A stretch of DNA of 64,000 bases, taken from the NCBI RefSeq assembly GCF_000024005.1, contig NC_013132.1, positions 2,474,001-2,538,000 of the forward strand. Direction: 5' to 3'. Below the pieces are notes generated by a model. The model worked only from the letters and a program-made list of their open reading frames with translations, had not been told where the DNA came from and made no database searches. Below are positions 53,164-63,400 of this stretch, one piece after another; positions within the stretch are counted from its first letter, which is position 1; each line of letters starts with the position of its first letter. The translations under genes and the position numbers were made by a program. This stretch comes from Chitinophaga pinensis DSM 2588. GTDB taxonomy: Bacteria > Bacteroidota > Bacteroidia > Chitinophagales > Chitinophagaceae.

Positions 53164-55965
53164 TTAGTAAGACAGACTGTCTGTACGTGTTGCGGTTGTA
53201 GTCATGTTTTTCAGCGGAGGCGCGAACTTCGTCAGATCGATACCTACTACTGCTGCTTTATATTCTTCCATATTAGGAATTCTTCCAAGGATGGCAGAAA
53301 GAACAACTACTGGTGTAGATGCAAGCAGGGATTCACCTTTTTTGCGATCAGAATCTTCAACGACTCTTCCCTGGAAAAGACGCGTAGAGGTAGCCATTAC
53401 GGTATCACCTTTAGCTGCTTTCTCCTGGTTACCCATACAAAGGTTACAACCTGGACGCTCAAGATACATCATGTTTTCGTATTCGGTACGAGCAGCGCCT
53501 TTTGGAGCATTGTCGTTGAATTCAAAACCAGAATATTTCTGAAGTATTTCCCAATCTCCTTCTACCTGCAGTTCATCAATGATATTGTAGGTTGGTGCTG
53601 CCACTACAAGTGGTGCATTGAACTCAACTTTGCCATTCTGATTTTCCAGATTTCTGAGCATCTGAGAAACAATTTTCAGGTCACCTTTGTGTACCATGCA
53701 AGATCCAACGAAACCAAGATCTACTTTTTTCTCGCCGCTGTAGTATGAGAGCGCACGAATGGTATCATGGGTATATCGTTTTGCAACATCATCGTTATTA
53801 ACATCCGGATCCGCGATCATTGGTTCAACGATAGCATCCAGGTCAATTACAACTTCTGCATAATATTTTGCGTTCTCGTCGGGCGTTAAAGCTGGTTTCT
53901 CACCTGATTTAATTTCTGCGATTCTCTTATCAGCTCTGTTGATCAGGCCCTGCAGTACTTGTCTGCTGTTGTCCATACCCTTATCAATCATGATCTGGAT
54001 TCTGCCTTTAGCAATTTCCAGTGATTGGATCAGGGTATCATCTTCAGAAATACAGATGGAAGCTTTTGCTTTCATTTCTGCAGTCCAGTCGGTGAAGGTG
54101 AATGCCTGGTCAGCAGGGAGTGTTCCGATATGCACTTCAATGACTCTGCCCTGGAAAACGTTCTCTCCTGCAAATTTCTGCAGCATCTGTGCCTGTGTAG
54201 CATGTACCACATCACGGAAATCCATGTGATCCTTCATTTCTCCTTTGAAGGTTACTTTCACTGATTCCGGAATAGGCATGGATGCTTCACCTGTAGCCAG
54301 TGCGAGGGCAACGGTACCTGAGTCAGCACCAAAGGCAACACCTTTGGACATTCTTGTGTGGGAGTCACCACCGATGATGATTGCCCACTCGTCTACCGTA
54401 ATATCGTTCAGTACTTTGTGAATAACGTCTGTCATGGAGTGATATTCGCCTTTCGGGTCACGGGCAGTGATCAGACCAAATTCGTTCATGAATTTCATGA
54501 GTTTTGGAATGTTTGCCTGTGCCTTTTTATCCCATACGGAAGCGGTGTGACAGCCTGACTGGTAGGCGCCATCCACAATTGGCGAAATCACGGTTGCTGC
54601 CATAGATTCCAGTTCCTGAGCAGTCATCAGACCAGTCGTATCCTGAGAACCTACGATGTTCACTTCTACGCGAACATCTGAACCAGCATGTAATACTTTA
54701 CCTGGAGTTGTGCCAACGGCATTTCTGTTAAAAATTTTCTCTACTGCTGTCAGACCCTGACCTTCGTGAGAAATTTCTTTTGGCTGAGCGAATACAGGGG
54801 GAATTTCGATGTTCAGGAGTTTTGCGGCGATAGTCTGGATCTTTTTACCAAATACGATCGCATATGATCCGCCAGCCCTGATAAATTCCATTTTCTGCGG
54901 CGTCAGTGCCTTGGAAATGTCAATCAGTTCTTTATCGCCGTTATAAAGTTTCTTCTTCTTTGTGTTGATTGTCAGTACGGTGCCGGTAGCCACAGAGTAT
55001 ACTTCTTCGAGAATATGTTCACCAGCTTCATTACGAATCAGTTTACCATTTTCGTCTACCTTTTTTACCCAGTTTTTGAGGTCAATACCGATACCACCGG
55101 TAACATCAACAGTCGTGAGGAAGATAGGGGAGATACCATTAGTACCACCTACAATAGGGGCAATGTTAACAAATGGAACATAAGGACTTGCCTGTTTGCC
55201 TGTCCAGAGTGCCACGTTGTTTACGCCGGACATCCTTGATGAACCTACACCCATGGTACCTTTATCAGCAATCAGCATCACACTCTTGTCAGGGTGTTCT
55301 GCCTGTAATTTCTTGATTTCAGCCTGTGCTGCAGGGGTGATCATGCATTTACCATGCAGTTCGCGGTCAGATCTGGAATGCGCCTGGTTGCCAGGAGAGA
55401 GCAAGTCAGTCGAAATATCACCTTCACCAGCGATGAAAGTCACTACCTTAATTTCTTCAGGTACTTCAGGCAGTTTTGTGAAAAACTCAGCCTGAGCGTA
55501 ACTTTCAATGATCTCTCTCGCTATCGGATTTTCATTTTTGAATGCCTCTTTCAGGCGGTCTGTGTCCGCATCGTACAGGAAAACCTGTGTTTTGAGCACC
55601 TTAGCAGCTTCTTTTGCAATCGCCGCGTCATTACCCAGGGCCAGATCCAGCAGCACTTCAATGGAAGGACCTCCTTTCATGTGGGATAACAACTCAAAAG
55701 CAAAAGCAGGTGTAATTTCTTCTACTTTAGCTGTTCCAAGGATGATCTCCTTTAAAAACTTAGCTTTTACACCAGCTGCACTCGTGGTTCCTGGTAACAC
55801 ATTATAAATGAAGAAATTAAGAGAATCTTTCCGGTGCACATTTGCCAGATCTCTAATTTGTTCGATGATTTCATTTAACAATTCGGCACCATCAATCGGC
55901 TTTGGATGCAGTTCCTGACCTTTTCTTTCTTCTATTTCCTTAAGATATTCATTATAACGGCTCAT
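53164..55965 (-). CDS. acnB: Aconitate hydratase B / 2-methylisocitrate dehydratase
   Basis: 933 residues from the ATG at 55965 (MSRYNEYLKEIEERK); an upstream TTG would add ten residues and overlap the promoter. AcnB isomerises citrate to isocitrate in the TCA cycle through a 4Fe-4S cluster. An N-terminal HEAT-like domain (about 1-160) leads to the swivelling domain and core: GGDSHTRMSKGVAFGADSG, GSCMVHKGD (Cys756) and PGCNLCMGNQ (Cys840, Cys843), the three cluster ligands. E. coli AcnB has the same three Cys at shorter spacing (865 residues), so this protein has extra sequence before the last pair. Single-gene unit. Confidence 0.96.
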   Translation of the reverse strand: MSRYNEYLKEIEERKGQELHPKPIDGAELLNEIIEQIRDLANVHRKDSLNFFIYNVLPGTTSAAGVKAKFLKEIILGTAKVEEITPAFAFELLSHMKGGPSIEVLLDLALGNDAAIAKEAAKVLKTQVFLYDADTDRLKEAFKNENPIAREIIESYAQAEFFTKLPEVPEEIKVVTFIAGEGDISTDLLSPGNQAHSRSDRELHGKCMITPAAQAEIKKLQAEHPDKSVMLIADKGTMGVGSSRMSGVNNVALWTGKQASPYVPFVNIAPIVGGTNGISPIFLTTVDVTGGIGIDLKNWVKKVDENGKLIRNEAGEHILEEVYSVATGTVLTINTKKKKLYNGDKELIDISKALTPQKMEFIRAGGSYAIVFGKKIQTIAAKLLNIEIPPVFAQPKEISHEGQGLTAVEKIFNRNAVGTTPGKVLHAGSDVRVEVNIVGSQDTTGLMTAQELESMAATVISPIVDGAYQSGCHTASVWDKKAQANIPKLMKFMNEFGLITARDPKGEYHSMTDVIHKVLNDITVDEWAIIIGGDSHTRMSKGVAFGADSGTVALALATGEASMPIPESVKVTFKGEMKDHMDFRDVVHATQAQMLQKFAGENVFQGRVIEVHIGTLPADQAFTFTDWTAEMKAKASICISEDDTLIQSLEIAKGRIQIMIDKGMDNSRQVLQGLINRADKRIAEIKSGEKPALTPDENAKYYAEVVIDLDAIVEPMIADPDVNNDDVAKRYTHDTIRALSYYSGEKKVDLGFVGSCMVHKGDLKIVSQMLRNLENQNGKVEFNAPLVVAAPTYNIIDELQVEGDWEILQKYSGFEFNDNAPKGAARTEYENMMYLERPGCNLCMGNQEKAAKGDTVMATSTRLFQGRVVEDSDRKKGESLLASTPVVVLSAILGRIPNMEEYKAAVVGIDLTKFAPPLKNMTTTATRTDSLSY

Positions 55966-55992
55966 ACAATTTTCTTTTTGAATGCGAGTCCG

Positions 55993-56023
55993 CAAAGGTA
56001 ACTAATGTCTATAATATTACACA
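55993..56023 (-). promoter_or_regulatory. Candidate acnB promoter
   Basis: On the minus strand: TGTG (56023-56020), a 19-nt spacer, TACCTTTG (56000-55993). The -7 box is a full match and the -33 box a partial one; the leader would be about 23 nt. Confidence 0.6.
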
Positions 56024-57002
56024 GCGATCTAAATAAGATCCCACTTTAATGGGGTAAAAAGAGAAATTCTTATATCGCTGATATGGGCCATGTTTGCGTT
56101 GTGGAAACGTAATCGTTTCGTTTTCAATGAAAAACGATCTTAACAGGTTGTTGTATGTTAATTTATTAAATGCTAAATCTGTTATATGACAGTTTTGACA
56201 GAATTTATTTTTGAAATGTTAGGTAATACGGAGATGAGGTATTAAGCAAAATTGCACGTGATGGAGATGAACAGCTGAATCGAGGTTAAAAAGTGATATA
56301 CAGAGAGCTATCGAGTGACACTATCTATATTTGGAAGAGTACAAAGCCTTATCAAAGTTATTATACGATAACAGGAGAATCAGCTAACCCTCCAGCTCAG
56401 AAATAGAATTAGCGAGGTATTACAAAGTAAAATTCTGGATTTATTCATTTTTTCATAAAAGACCTAGTCATTAAATGACGGAGCCAGATCATATTTTTTA
56501 CATGTTTATTGCCCCTCTCTGGTCAACGAAGGGCGGATAAAAATAGCAGAATTATTAGCGGTCCGGAATTATATAGGCAACCATATGTGGTTTTATTTCA
56601 AAGACCACCACTATAAGCTGTTGGATTCATATAAGAAAATAATTATTCTTTTTATAACTTGACAAAATCTGTTTGGGTGATTAGAAATTTGTCAGTTGAG
56701 AAGTCAATGTTAGATATTGGCTTAACAAGCAAGAAATCTTCCGATTATGGTCTCAATGAAATGAAGAAAATAGAGTACAACAAATGTGTTATATTCTTTT
56801 GTTGCTATAACATTATTTTTGTGTATAAGAGAATGTATTAGATTTCCCTATATGCCTGTTCGTATTGTTTTACCCTTATGGCTATAAATCCTATATCTTC
56901 TTAGCTATTTCCATTGATGTTTGCGTTAGATAATTCAATCTGACGCGAATGGGATAACTGTAATGTTTACAGTGTTATAAACAATAATATCTCAATAATA
57001 AA
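56024..57002. other. 1-kb AT-rich gap between acnB and the RHS genes
   Basis: Only scattered short frames are seen, one reading VIYRELSSDTIYIWKS and one of 60 residues at 56659-56841 without recognisable features; both look like decay. The region contains the GAAACG palindrome listed separately. It may be the residue of a deleted locus. Confidence 0.4.
56104..56119. promoter_or_regulatory. LacI-type operator-like palindrome
   Basis: A perfect inverted repeat GAAACGTAATCGTTTC, the length and character of LacI/GalR operators. No LacI-family gene lies in the window, so the regulator would be elsewhere. It lies about 140 bases upstream of the acnB ATG. Confidence 0.4.
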
Positions 57003-57014
57003 GTGCGTCGAATA

Positions 57015-60000
57015 ATGTATTACTGTAAAACGGTAAATTCAAGATGGTGGAGATCTATTCTCCTGTTAATTCCCTTTTTTTTCACGGCCAGTTCAAGAGC
57101 GCAGGTTAACTCTATTACCGGAGGCGTAGAGCTTAGCGTTCCTTTATACTCTTATAGTGATGGGGATAAGCTTGCGCTGAATGTAAATGTAACCTATACA
57201 GCCGGTAATGGTGTGAAGGTGAATGATATGGCTTCAGAGGTAGGTCTAGGATGGAAAATAAACGCTGGTGGCTCTATTAGCAGAATGACTATGGGTAAAC
57301 CAGACGATCAGTATGGTAACCTTGGAATTAACAAAACGGGTACTGGAAGAATGTATGCTCCTTACACATCTCTGCTGACTGATTGTTATAGCGATGTTGG
57401 AACATTGAAAAGAGAGTATAATGGATGGGACAGGGAGGCTGATGTTTTCTTCTTCAGCTTTAACGGTCGTTCGGGTAGCTTCGTAATAGGCAGAAAGAAA
57501 TCTGGTGATACTGAATACCCTGTAACGGTTATAGGGGATTCAAAGTTAAAAGTAAGGTTATTTGAAGCAGATATGTCTTCCTCAAATGTGATTACCAGAA
57601 TTACAAGGTTTGAAATAATTACTGAAGATGGAACTCAATATACGTTTAGCAACAAAGAATTGAGTGAGATATTCACAACAGATAGAGATGAAGCAGTAAG
57701 TCCCCCGCCGATTAGCGGACCAATAAAAGTAATACATCCGGGCGACCCGATTCCAACATCCGATGAAGTGACTGTTACTCCCTATCATACAGGCAAGTAT
57801 GTAGTTAACAACTGGTACTTGACGCAGGTAAAGAATGTCCGAACGCAAAAGGCTATTAATTATGTTTATGATAGTTATTCTGTGGACTATTCTTTTTTGG
57901 GCCTGCCTATAAAAACTGCTACTTTAAATGCTGCTAATGAGGTAGACAACATCAATTATACCATTTTCAATCAGCAGTTTGCAGGGGTAAAAATGCGTTT
58001 GGCTACTATATACGCAGGAGGTTATGCTACTTTAACATTTACTTACGATAATACGAGGCAGGATCTTGTGGGTGAACCTGTACTTACGGCACTTAAGGTT
58101 ACAGCACGTGATGAAAATGCAGTCATTGCTAATTACAATTTTAACTATCGGTATCATAATGTCGGTTCCTTTATGAACTATGCAGATGCTCCTGCAGCAA
58201 CTGCTACGGCGAAGGCCAATCTACGACTGTCTTTAATGTCCATCGAAAACGTAATATCAGGAAGTCCCAAGCCATATATGTCTTTTGATTATAAGCCGGG
58301 AATTGTTCCGGGTCGGGGGTCAATGTGGCAGGATATGTATGGATATTTTATAGGCGTCTTTGCCTATGGCCGTCGTCTGGACGATTTCTTTAATGATCAG
58401 TACCGGTTACCGGCTGCTACTAATCCACTATCAACCCAGGTCAGGATGGCTGCACAAATGGGAATGCTTGATAAGGTTAACTATGCTGCGGGGGGATATT
58501 TGCAGTATGATTATGAAAATAACAGCTATTTCAATAATGGTACTGAACAATATTATGGTGGAGTGAGGGTTGCAAGCGCAACATTGTACGATGGTATTGA
58601 TCATGCTAATGATCAGGTTGTTACCTATAAATATAGAAATGCTGATGGTTCCTCATCTGGTACGGGATATGAGACAGGTACATATACAAAGGATAATTCA
58701 TCATATTATGTGTCGAATGGCACTCACATGGCTAGTAAAATTATTTCCTATGCCGTTAATACTGCGGTATCAATTTATAGCGGTAATCCCACGTTAAGCT
58801 CGGGTATTCAAGCCTCAGAACTTACGAAACTAATAGATGATATTATTTCTTTTTTCATAGGTAATAAGGCGGAAACAGCTACTTATAATACCCGCTCCTG
58901 GGCGGCATATCCTTTATTTACAACAAACCCTCTACCATTCTTTTATAGCAGGGTTGAAGTCATACACGGTACTGAGGCTGCTAATAAAGGAAAAATTGTA
59001 TATCAATATACTGATTTTGGAGACAAGGAGCCATATACCACAAAACTAAATCCTCCTTATTCTGCTGCACAACGTGTGCAAAGCTGGGCAATTGGAAATC
59101 CAAGAAATGTTACTACATATAGTGCTTCCGGTAAAGTGATAAAGGATGTTTTTAATGAATATAAGGTCATCTCGACATCACTTTCAGATTCTATAATGGT
59201 CTCCTGCAAATGTGATGAATATAATAGTGTGTCTCCGTGGACATTGCAAAATAGTTTGAGAAGTAAGATTAATTTTTATTCAGAGACGTACTATCCTGTT
59301 ACCGGAAGAGCAGAATTGGTGAGAGAAACAGAGCGTTTTTTTGATCTGAACGGGAATATTACAACCAATATTACTGACTATGAATATGATCTCAACTATT
59401 ATAACTTAAAGAAGATCACCACAACAAACAGTAAAAACGAGGTCATTGAGGAAAGGATCTACTATCCTTACAACTACAGTGCTAATAGTGTTTTGACTTC
59501 AATGACCAGTAACAATGAGATTAATACAACTGTTGCTACAGAAACCTGGTTGGTAAACGGTACAGATAGAAAAATAGTGAACGGCGTATTTTCTAATTTT
59601 GTCGTGCAGACTAACGGTGCAGTTTTGCCCTCATCTTCCTATCAATTTTTTAGTAACAAACCGGTTGCGGAAGGTACCATTGGTGTATTTAATGGTGTGT
59701 TGAACAGAGCGCCAGCTTATTTTAAAGAAGATGTCAAATATGCATATGATATTTTTGGCAACGTATCGCAGGTAGAAACAAAAGGTGAGATCAATAGCTA
59801 TATTCATGACTATTGGCGTCAAATGTTAGCCCTGACAACAAATGCTGCCTATTCGGAAACTGCATATGCAGGATTTGAGGAGGCCGAAAATGGAACATGG
59901 GCATATTCATTTAGTGGTATCGCCGCGGATGAAAGTAATGGTACTATACAAACGCCGAAGCCGATGACGGGTACTTTTTATTATAAACTCGCCAACGGGA

Positions 60001-60404
60001 ATATTACTAAAAGCGCAACAGGTCTTGTGGCGGGTAAAAAATATAAGATTAGCTATTGGGTTACAACAGGGGCTATCGCAACAAATCCGCAACCAGTTAC
60101 TCTGAACTATACCAATACTTTTATAAAACTTAATAAGTATAATAACTATACCTACTTTGAACATGAGTTTACCATGGGGACATCTGATATTGTTCTATCA
60201 GGATCAGTTACACTCGACAATCTGAGACTTTATCCATCTGATGCCGTTATGCAGACTTATGACTATGACAAAAAAGGGAATATAATTTCTTCTATAGATG
60301 AAAACAATAAGATATTGATATATCAATATGATAATCAAAATCGTCCCATAAGCTTGTTTGACCAGTATAGCAATATGTTAAAGCATTATGAGTATAACTA
60401 TTGA
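57015..60404 (+). CDS. Large secreted RHS/YD-repeat protein, first of a pair
   Basis: 1129 residues from the ATG at 57015; a GTG at 57003 is also possible. A signal peptide (WWRSILLLIPFFFTASSRAQ) is followed by a SpvB/TcdB-like N-terminal beta-propeller-type region (GGVELSVPLYSYSDGDKLALN, VGLGWKINAGGSISRM; the GLGW...GGSISR motif is a hallmark of RHS-linked N-domains), a long middle, and near the end YD repeats (MQTYDYDKKGNIISS, ILIYQYDNQNRPISLFDQY). It stops exactly after one repeat block, with no toxin domain. The next gene starts 29 bases later and continues the same architecture, so the two likely act as one surface system. Confidence 0.82.
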   Translation: MYYCKTVNSRWWRSILLLIPFFFTASSRAQVNSITGGVELSVPLYSYSDGDKLALNVNVTYTAGNGVKVNDMASEVGLGWKINAGGSISRMTMGKPDDQYGNLGINKTGTGRMYAPYTSLLTDCYSDVGTLKREYNGWDREADVFFFSFNGRSGSFVIGRKKSGDTEYPVTVIGDSKLKVRLFEADMSSSNVITRITRFEIITEDGTQYTFSNKELSEIFTTDRDEAVSPPPISGPIKVIHPGDPIPTSDEVTVTPYHTGKYVVNNWYLTQVKNVRTQKAINYVYDSYSVDYSFLGLPIKTATLNAANEVDNINYTIFNQQFAGVKMRLATIYAGGYATLTFTYDNTRQDLVGEPVLTALKVTARDENAVIANYNFNYRYHNVGSFMNYADAPAATATAKANLRLSLMSIENVISGSPKPYMSFDYKPGIVPGRGSMWQDMYGYFIGVFAYGRRLDDFFNDQYRLPAATNPLSTQVRMAAQMGMLDKVNYAAGGYLQYDYENNSYFNNGTEQYYGGVRVASATLYDGIDHANDQVVTYKYRNADGSSSGTGYETGTYTKDNSSYYVSNGTHMASKIISYAVNTAVSIYSGNPTLSSGIQASELTKLIDDIISFFIGNKAETATYNTRSWAAYPLFTTNPLPFFYSRVEVIHGTEAANKGKIVYQYTDFGDKEPYTTKLNPPYSAAQRVQSWAIGNPRNVTTYSASGKVIKDVFNEYKVISTSLSDSIMVSCKCDEYNSVSPWTLQNSLRSKINFYSETYYPVTGRAELVRETERFFDLNGNITTNITDYEYDLNYYNLKKITTTNSKNEVIEERIYYPYNYSANSVLTSMTSNNEINTTVATETWLVNGTDRKIVNGVFSNFVVQTNGAVLPSSSYQFFSNKPVAEGTIGVFNGVLNRAPAYFKEDVKYAYDIFGNVSQVETKGEINSYIHDYWRQMLALTTNAAYSETAYAGFEEAENGTWAYSFSGIAADESNGTIQTPKPMTGTFYYKLANGNITKSATGLVAGKKYKISYWVTTGAIATNPQPVTLNYTNTFIKLNKYNNYTYFEHEFTMGTSDIVLSGSVTLDNLRLYPSDAVMQTYDYDKKGNIISSIDENNKILIYQYDNQNRPISLFDQYSNMLKHYEYNY

Positions 60405-60433
60405 TTGGACCCCTCTTAATTAATGATAATAGT

Positions 60434-63400
60434 ATGCGAATTATAAATAAAGTAGTCTTATTCCTTATACCTTTTCTCTGCAGCTATTTATCTAGAGCTA
60501 AAGCGCAGACGATAAGTGTTGATCCTGGTACAATTGCTCCAGAGAAATATGTTTTTGTAAAAGGAGATATCATTTATATTAAAAATACCAGGTCTCCCGT
60601 AAGTATACAGACTCCGATGCCTGTTCAGATATGGGAAAAATCGACTGATGGAATGAACTGGGTGGCTATTAATAATGGAAGGGGGAGTAATGAATTACAT
60701 GAAATAGCAACCACCACGGGAACTATTTATTACAGACGAAAGTTTTCATTGAATTCTAACGAAGCTATCATATCTGTTCAGGAAAAGTTAACAGGAGGTG
60801 AGATATCCGGAGCGCAATACATTGCTCCAGGTGTTACCCCATCAGTATTAGGTAATGTGGCTGGCGCTACTGGAGGTGCAGGTGCTTATTCTTATCAATG
60901 GGAATATTCTGATGACGAAACTAACTGGACATTGATTAGCGGCGCTACAGCCCAGACTTATCAACCAGCAGCAGTGACTGCTACAAAGTATTTCCATCGG
61001 AAGGTAAGTTCTGGAGGTCAGGAGAGTTTCTCTAATTCAATACAACTCTTTCTTAATAATAATGTTACGCAGAATGCGCCGGCAGCTACGACGGTTAACA
61101 CTACTGTGCCGGTTGTGGGCTTTCCTGGATATAGTGGACTTGTGACGGCTAATCTGCGCAAAAGAACGACTGTGGATATTCTCAAACCCAATGTGGTAAA
61201 CTGGGAGAATCCTGGTACGCCATTGTCTGATGCGGATTATAGAAAACAGATTACTTATCAGGATGGTATTTCCCGTCCCATACAAAGTGTTTACTATAAG
61301 CGTAGTAGAAGCGGAAAAGATATCGTGTCGCAATCTGTCTATGATAAATTTGGTGTTGAAAAGATAACGCCTTTGCCTTATGTAGCTGCTACTGACGCCA
61401 ATAATGCAGGTCAGTTCCGTGTAGACGCTGGAACAGCACAACAAGCCTACTATAATACACTCACTGCGGGTAAAGAAAGCCACTTTTATTCCACATATTC
61501 GGAAGAAAATTCAATAGCTCCGAGGAATAGTATAGGGAGTGGTCCGGGTAAGAGGGCGGCTGGAATAAATAAGGGGGCGAGGTCTGAATTGAGAGTGAAT
61601 ACGGTAGCTGACAAAGTAAGAATATGGGTAATAGGTGATAATGATAATGATATACCTTCCAGTAGTGCATTATATGAGCCTGGTGCGCTTACTGTAAGCA
61701 TTTATACAAATGACGAAGGTAATAAGATCTATACCTATACAGATAAAGAAGGCCGTACAGTGCTTGAATCTGACCAAAGAAATGGTGCAGATAATCCTGG
61801 TGACGGTGCAAGAACCTACTATATATATGATGCTATAGGTAATCTTCGTTATATTCTTCCTCCTTTGGCGACAGCTTATTGTGTGGCTAATAACAACTGG
61901 AACTTTTCAGGAGCAACTTCAATATTAGAGCAACTATCTACCAGATATCTATACGATGTAAAAGGGCGTATAATCAGTTCTCAAAAGCCAGGAACGGACG
62001 GGCCGACATATATGGTATATGATAACAGGGACCGACTGATCTTCGCACAAGATGCCAAATTGCGCTCCAATAATAAAGGAGAATGGATATTGTTTTTTTA
62101 CGACCATATCGATCGTCAGGTAATGCGGGCAGTATATAAGAACGCCAGTGCTACGAGACCAAGTCTTCAGACTCAGATAGATGCAGCTGCTGCATCTGCG
62201 AGAACGACGTCTATTACCATACCAGCAATCTCTGATTTGTACATTGATAAACGTGAAGAAGGAGTATCATCCTACATTGCAAAAAACTCGATAGTATTTA
62301 TTGACGGATTTGAAACAAACGTAAATGACGAGATTGCAGCTGATATAAATCCCAATGCTCCGGGGACTGTGGAGTCCAGACCCTTAAGTATCATCCCTGG
62401 TTTTGACTATGGTAACTATGAGCCACTGGTAACAGCCTACTATGATAACTATAATTGGTCAGGGGCTGCGAAATTTAGTGATGACTTTCAGGTAAGCGCG
62501 GGAAATAACAAATATCCGCTGAATGTAGAACCTGACTATGAAGTTAAAGGGATTCCGACCGGTTATAAAGTAAAAGTATTAGGCACAGATCAATGGTTAT
62601 CAACAACATTTTTTTATGACCGTTATGGAAACGCTATTCAGTGTCAGTCTGATAATATAAGCGGGGGTAAAGATATTGTCACTTTCCAATATGACTTTGC
62701 TGGCAATGTCCTTTCTGTCTATAGTATAGTTAAAAATCCTAAAGCTGTTACACTGAACGAAGTGAGAACACGTGTCCGCAATGAATATGAGAATGGTAGA
62801 ATAATGAAGGTCTATCATGAAATTGTGAACGGGCAAGCGGTTTCAAAGTTAGTGGGTGAGTATGATTATGATGAATGGGGGCGCATTACCCAGAATAAGC
62901 TGGGAACACTTGAAACATTACAGTACGATTATGATTTTCAGGGAAGGATAACTGGTATGAATGCGGCATATGCGAAAGATAAGTCAGCTGGCAACTACTT
63001 TGGTATGCAGTTCTTTTATGATGATGGCTTCCAGAATGGAAGAACAGACGATAAGTTGTCTGGTGTAACATGGCGCAGAAAAGGCGATCCCGATGAATGG
63101 CATGCGTATGGCTTCGGATACAACAGTGGAGGAGGGCTTGCAAAAGCTGACTATACACAAAATACAGGTAGCAACTGGAATAATACCGATGTGGATTATA
63201 AAGTATACGATCTGGAGTATGATGCAAACGGAAATATCAAAAAATTGAAACAGGATGGGATGTTACTGGGAAAGGTGAAATCAGGTATAGATGACCTACA
63301 GTATACATATGATAATAATAACTGGAGTAATACGCTTGTAGCTGTGGAAGATAGCAAAGGAAACAAGCAGCAAGGTGATTTTAAAGATGGGGTACATACA

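Noticed and set aside
56659..56841. A 60-residue frame in the acnB-RHS gap
   Set aside because: No recognisable domain or promoter, in an AT-rich decayed stretch; a chance frame is likely.
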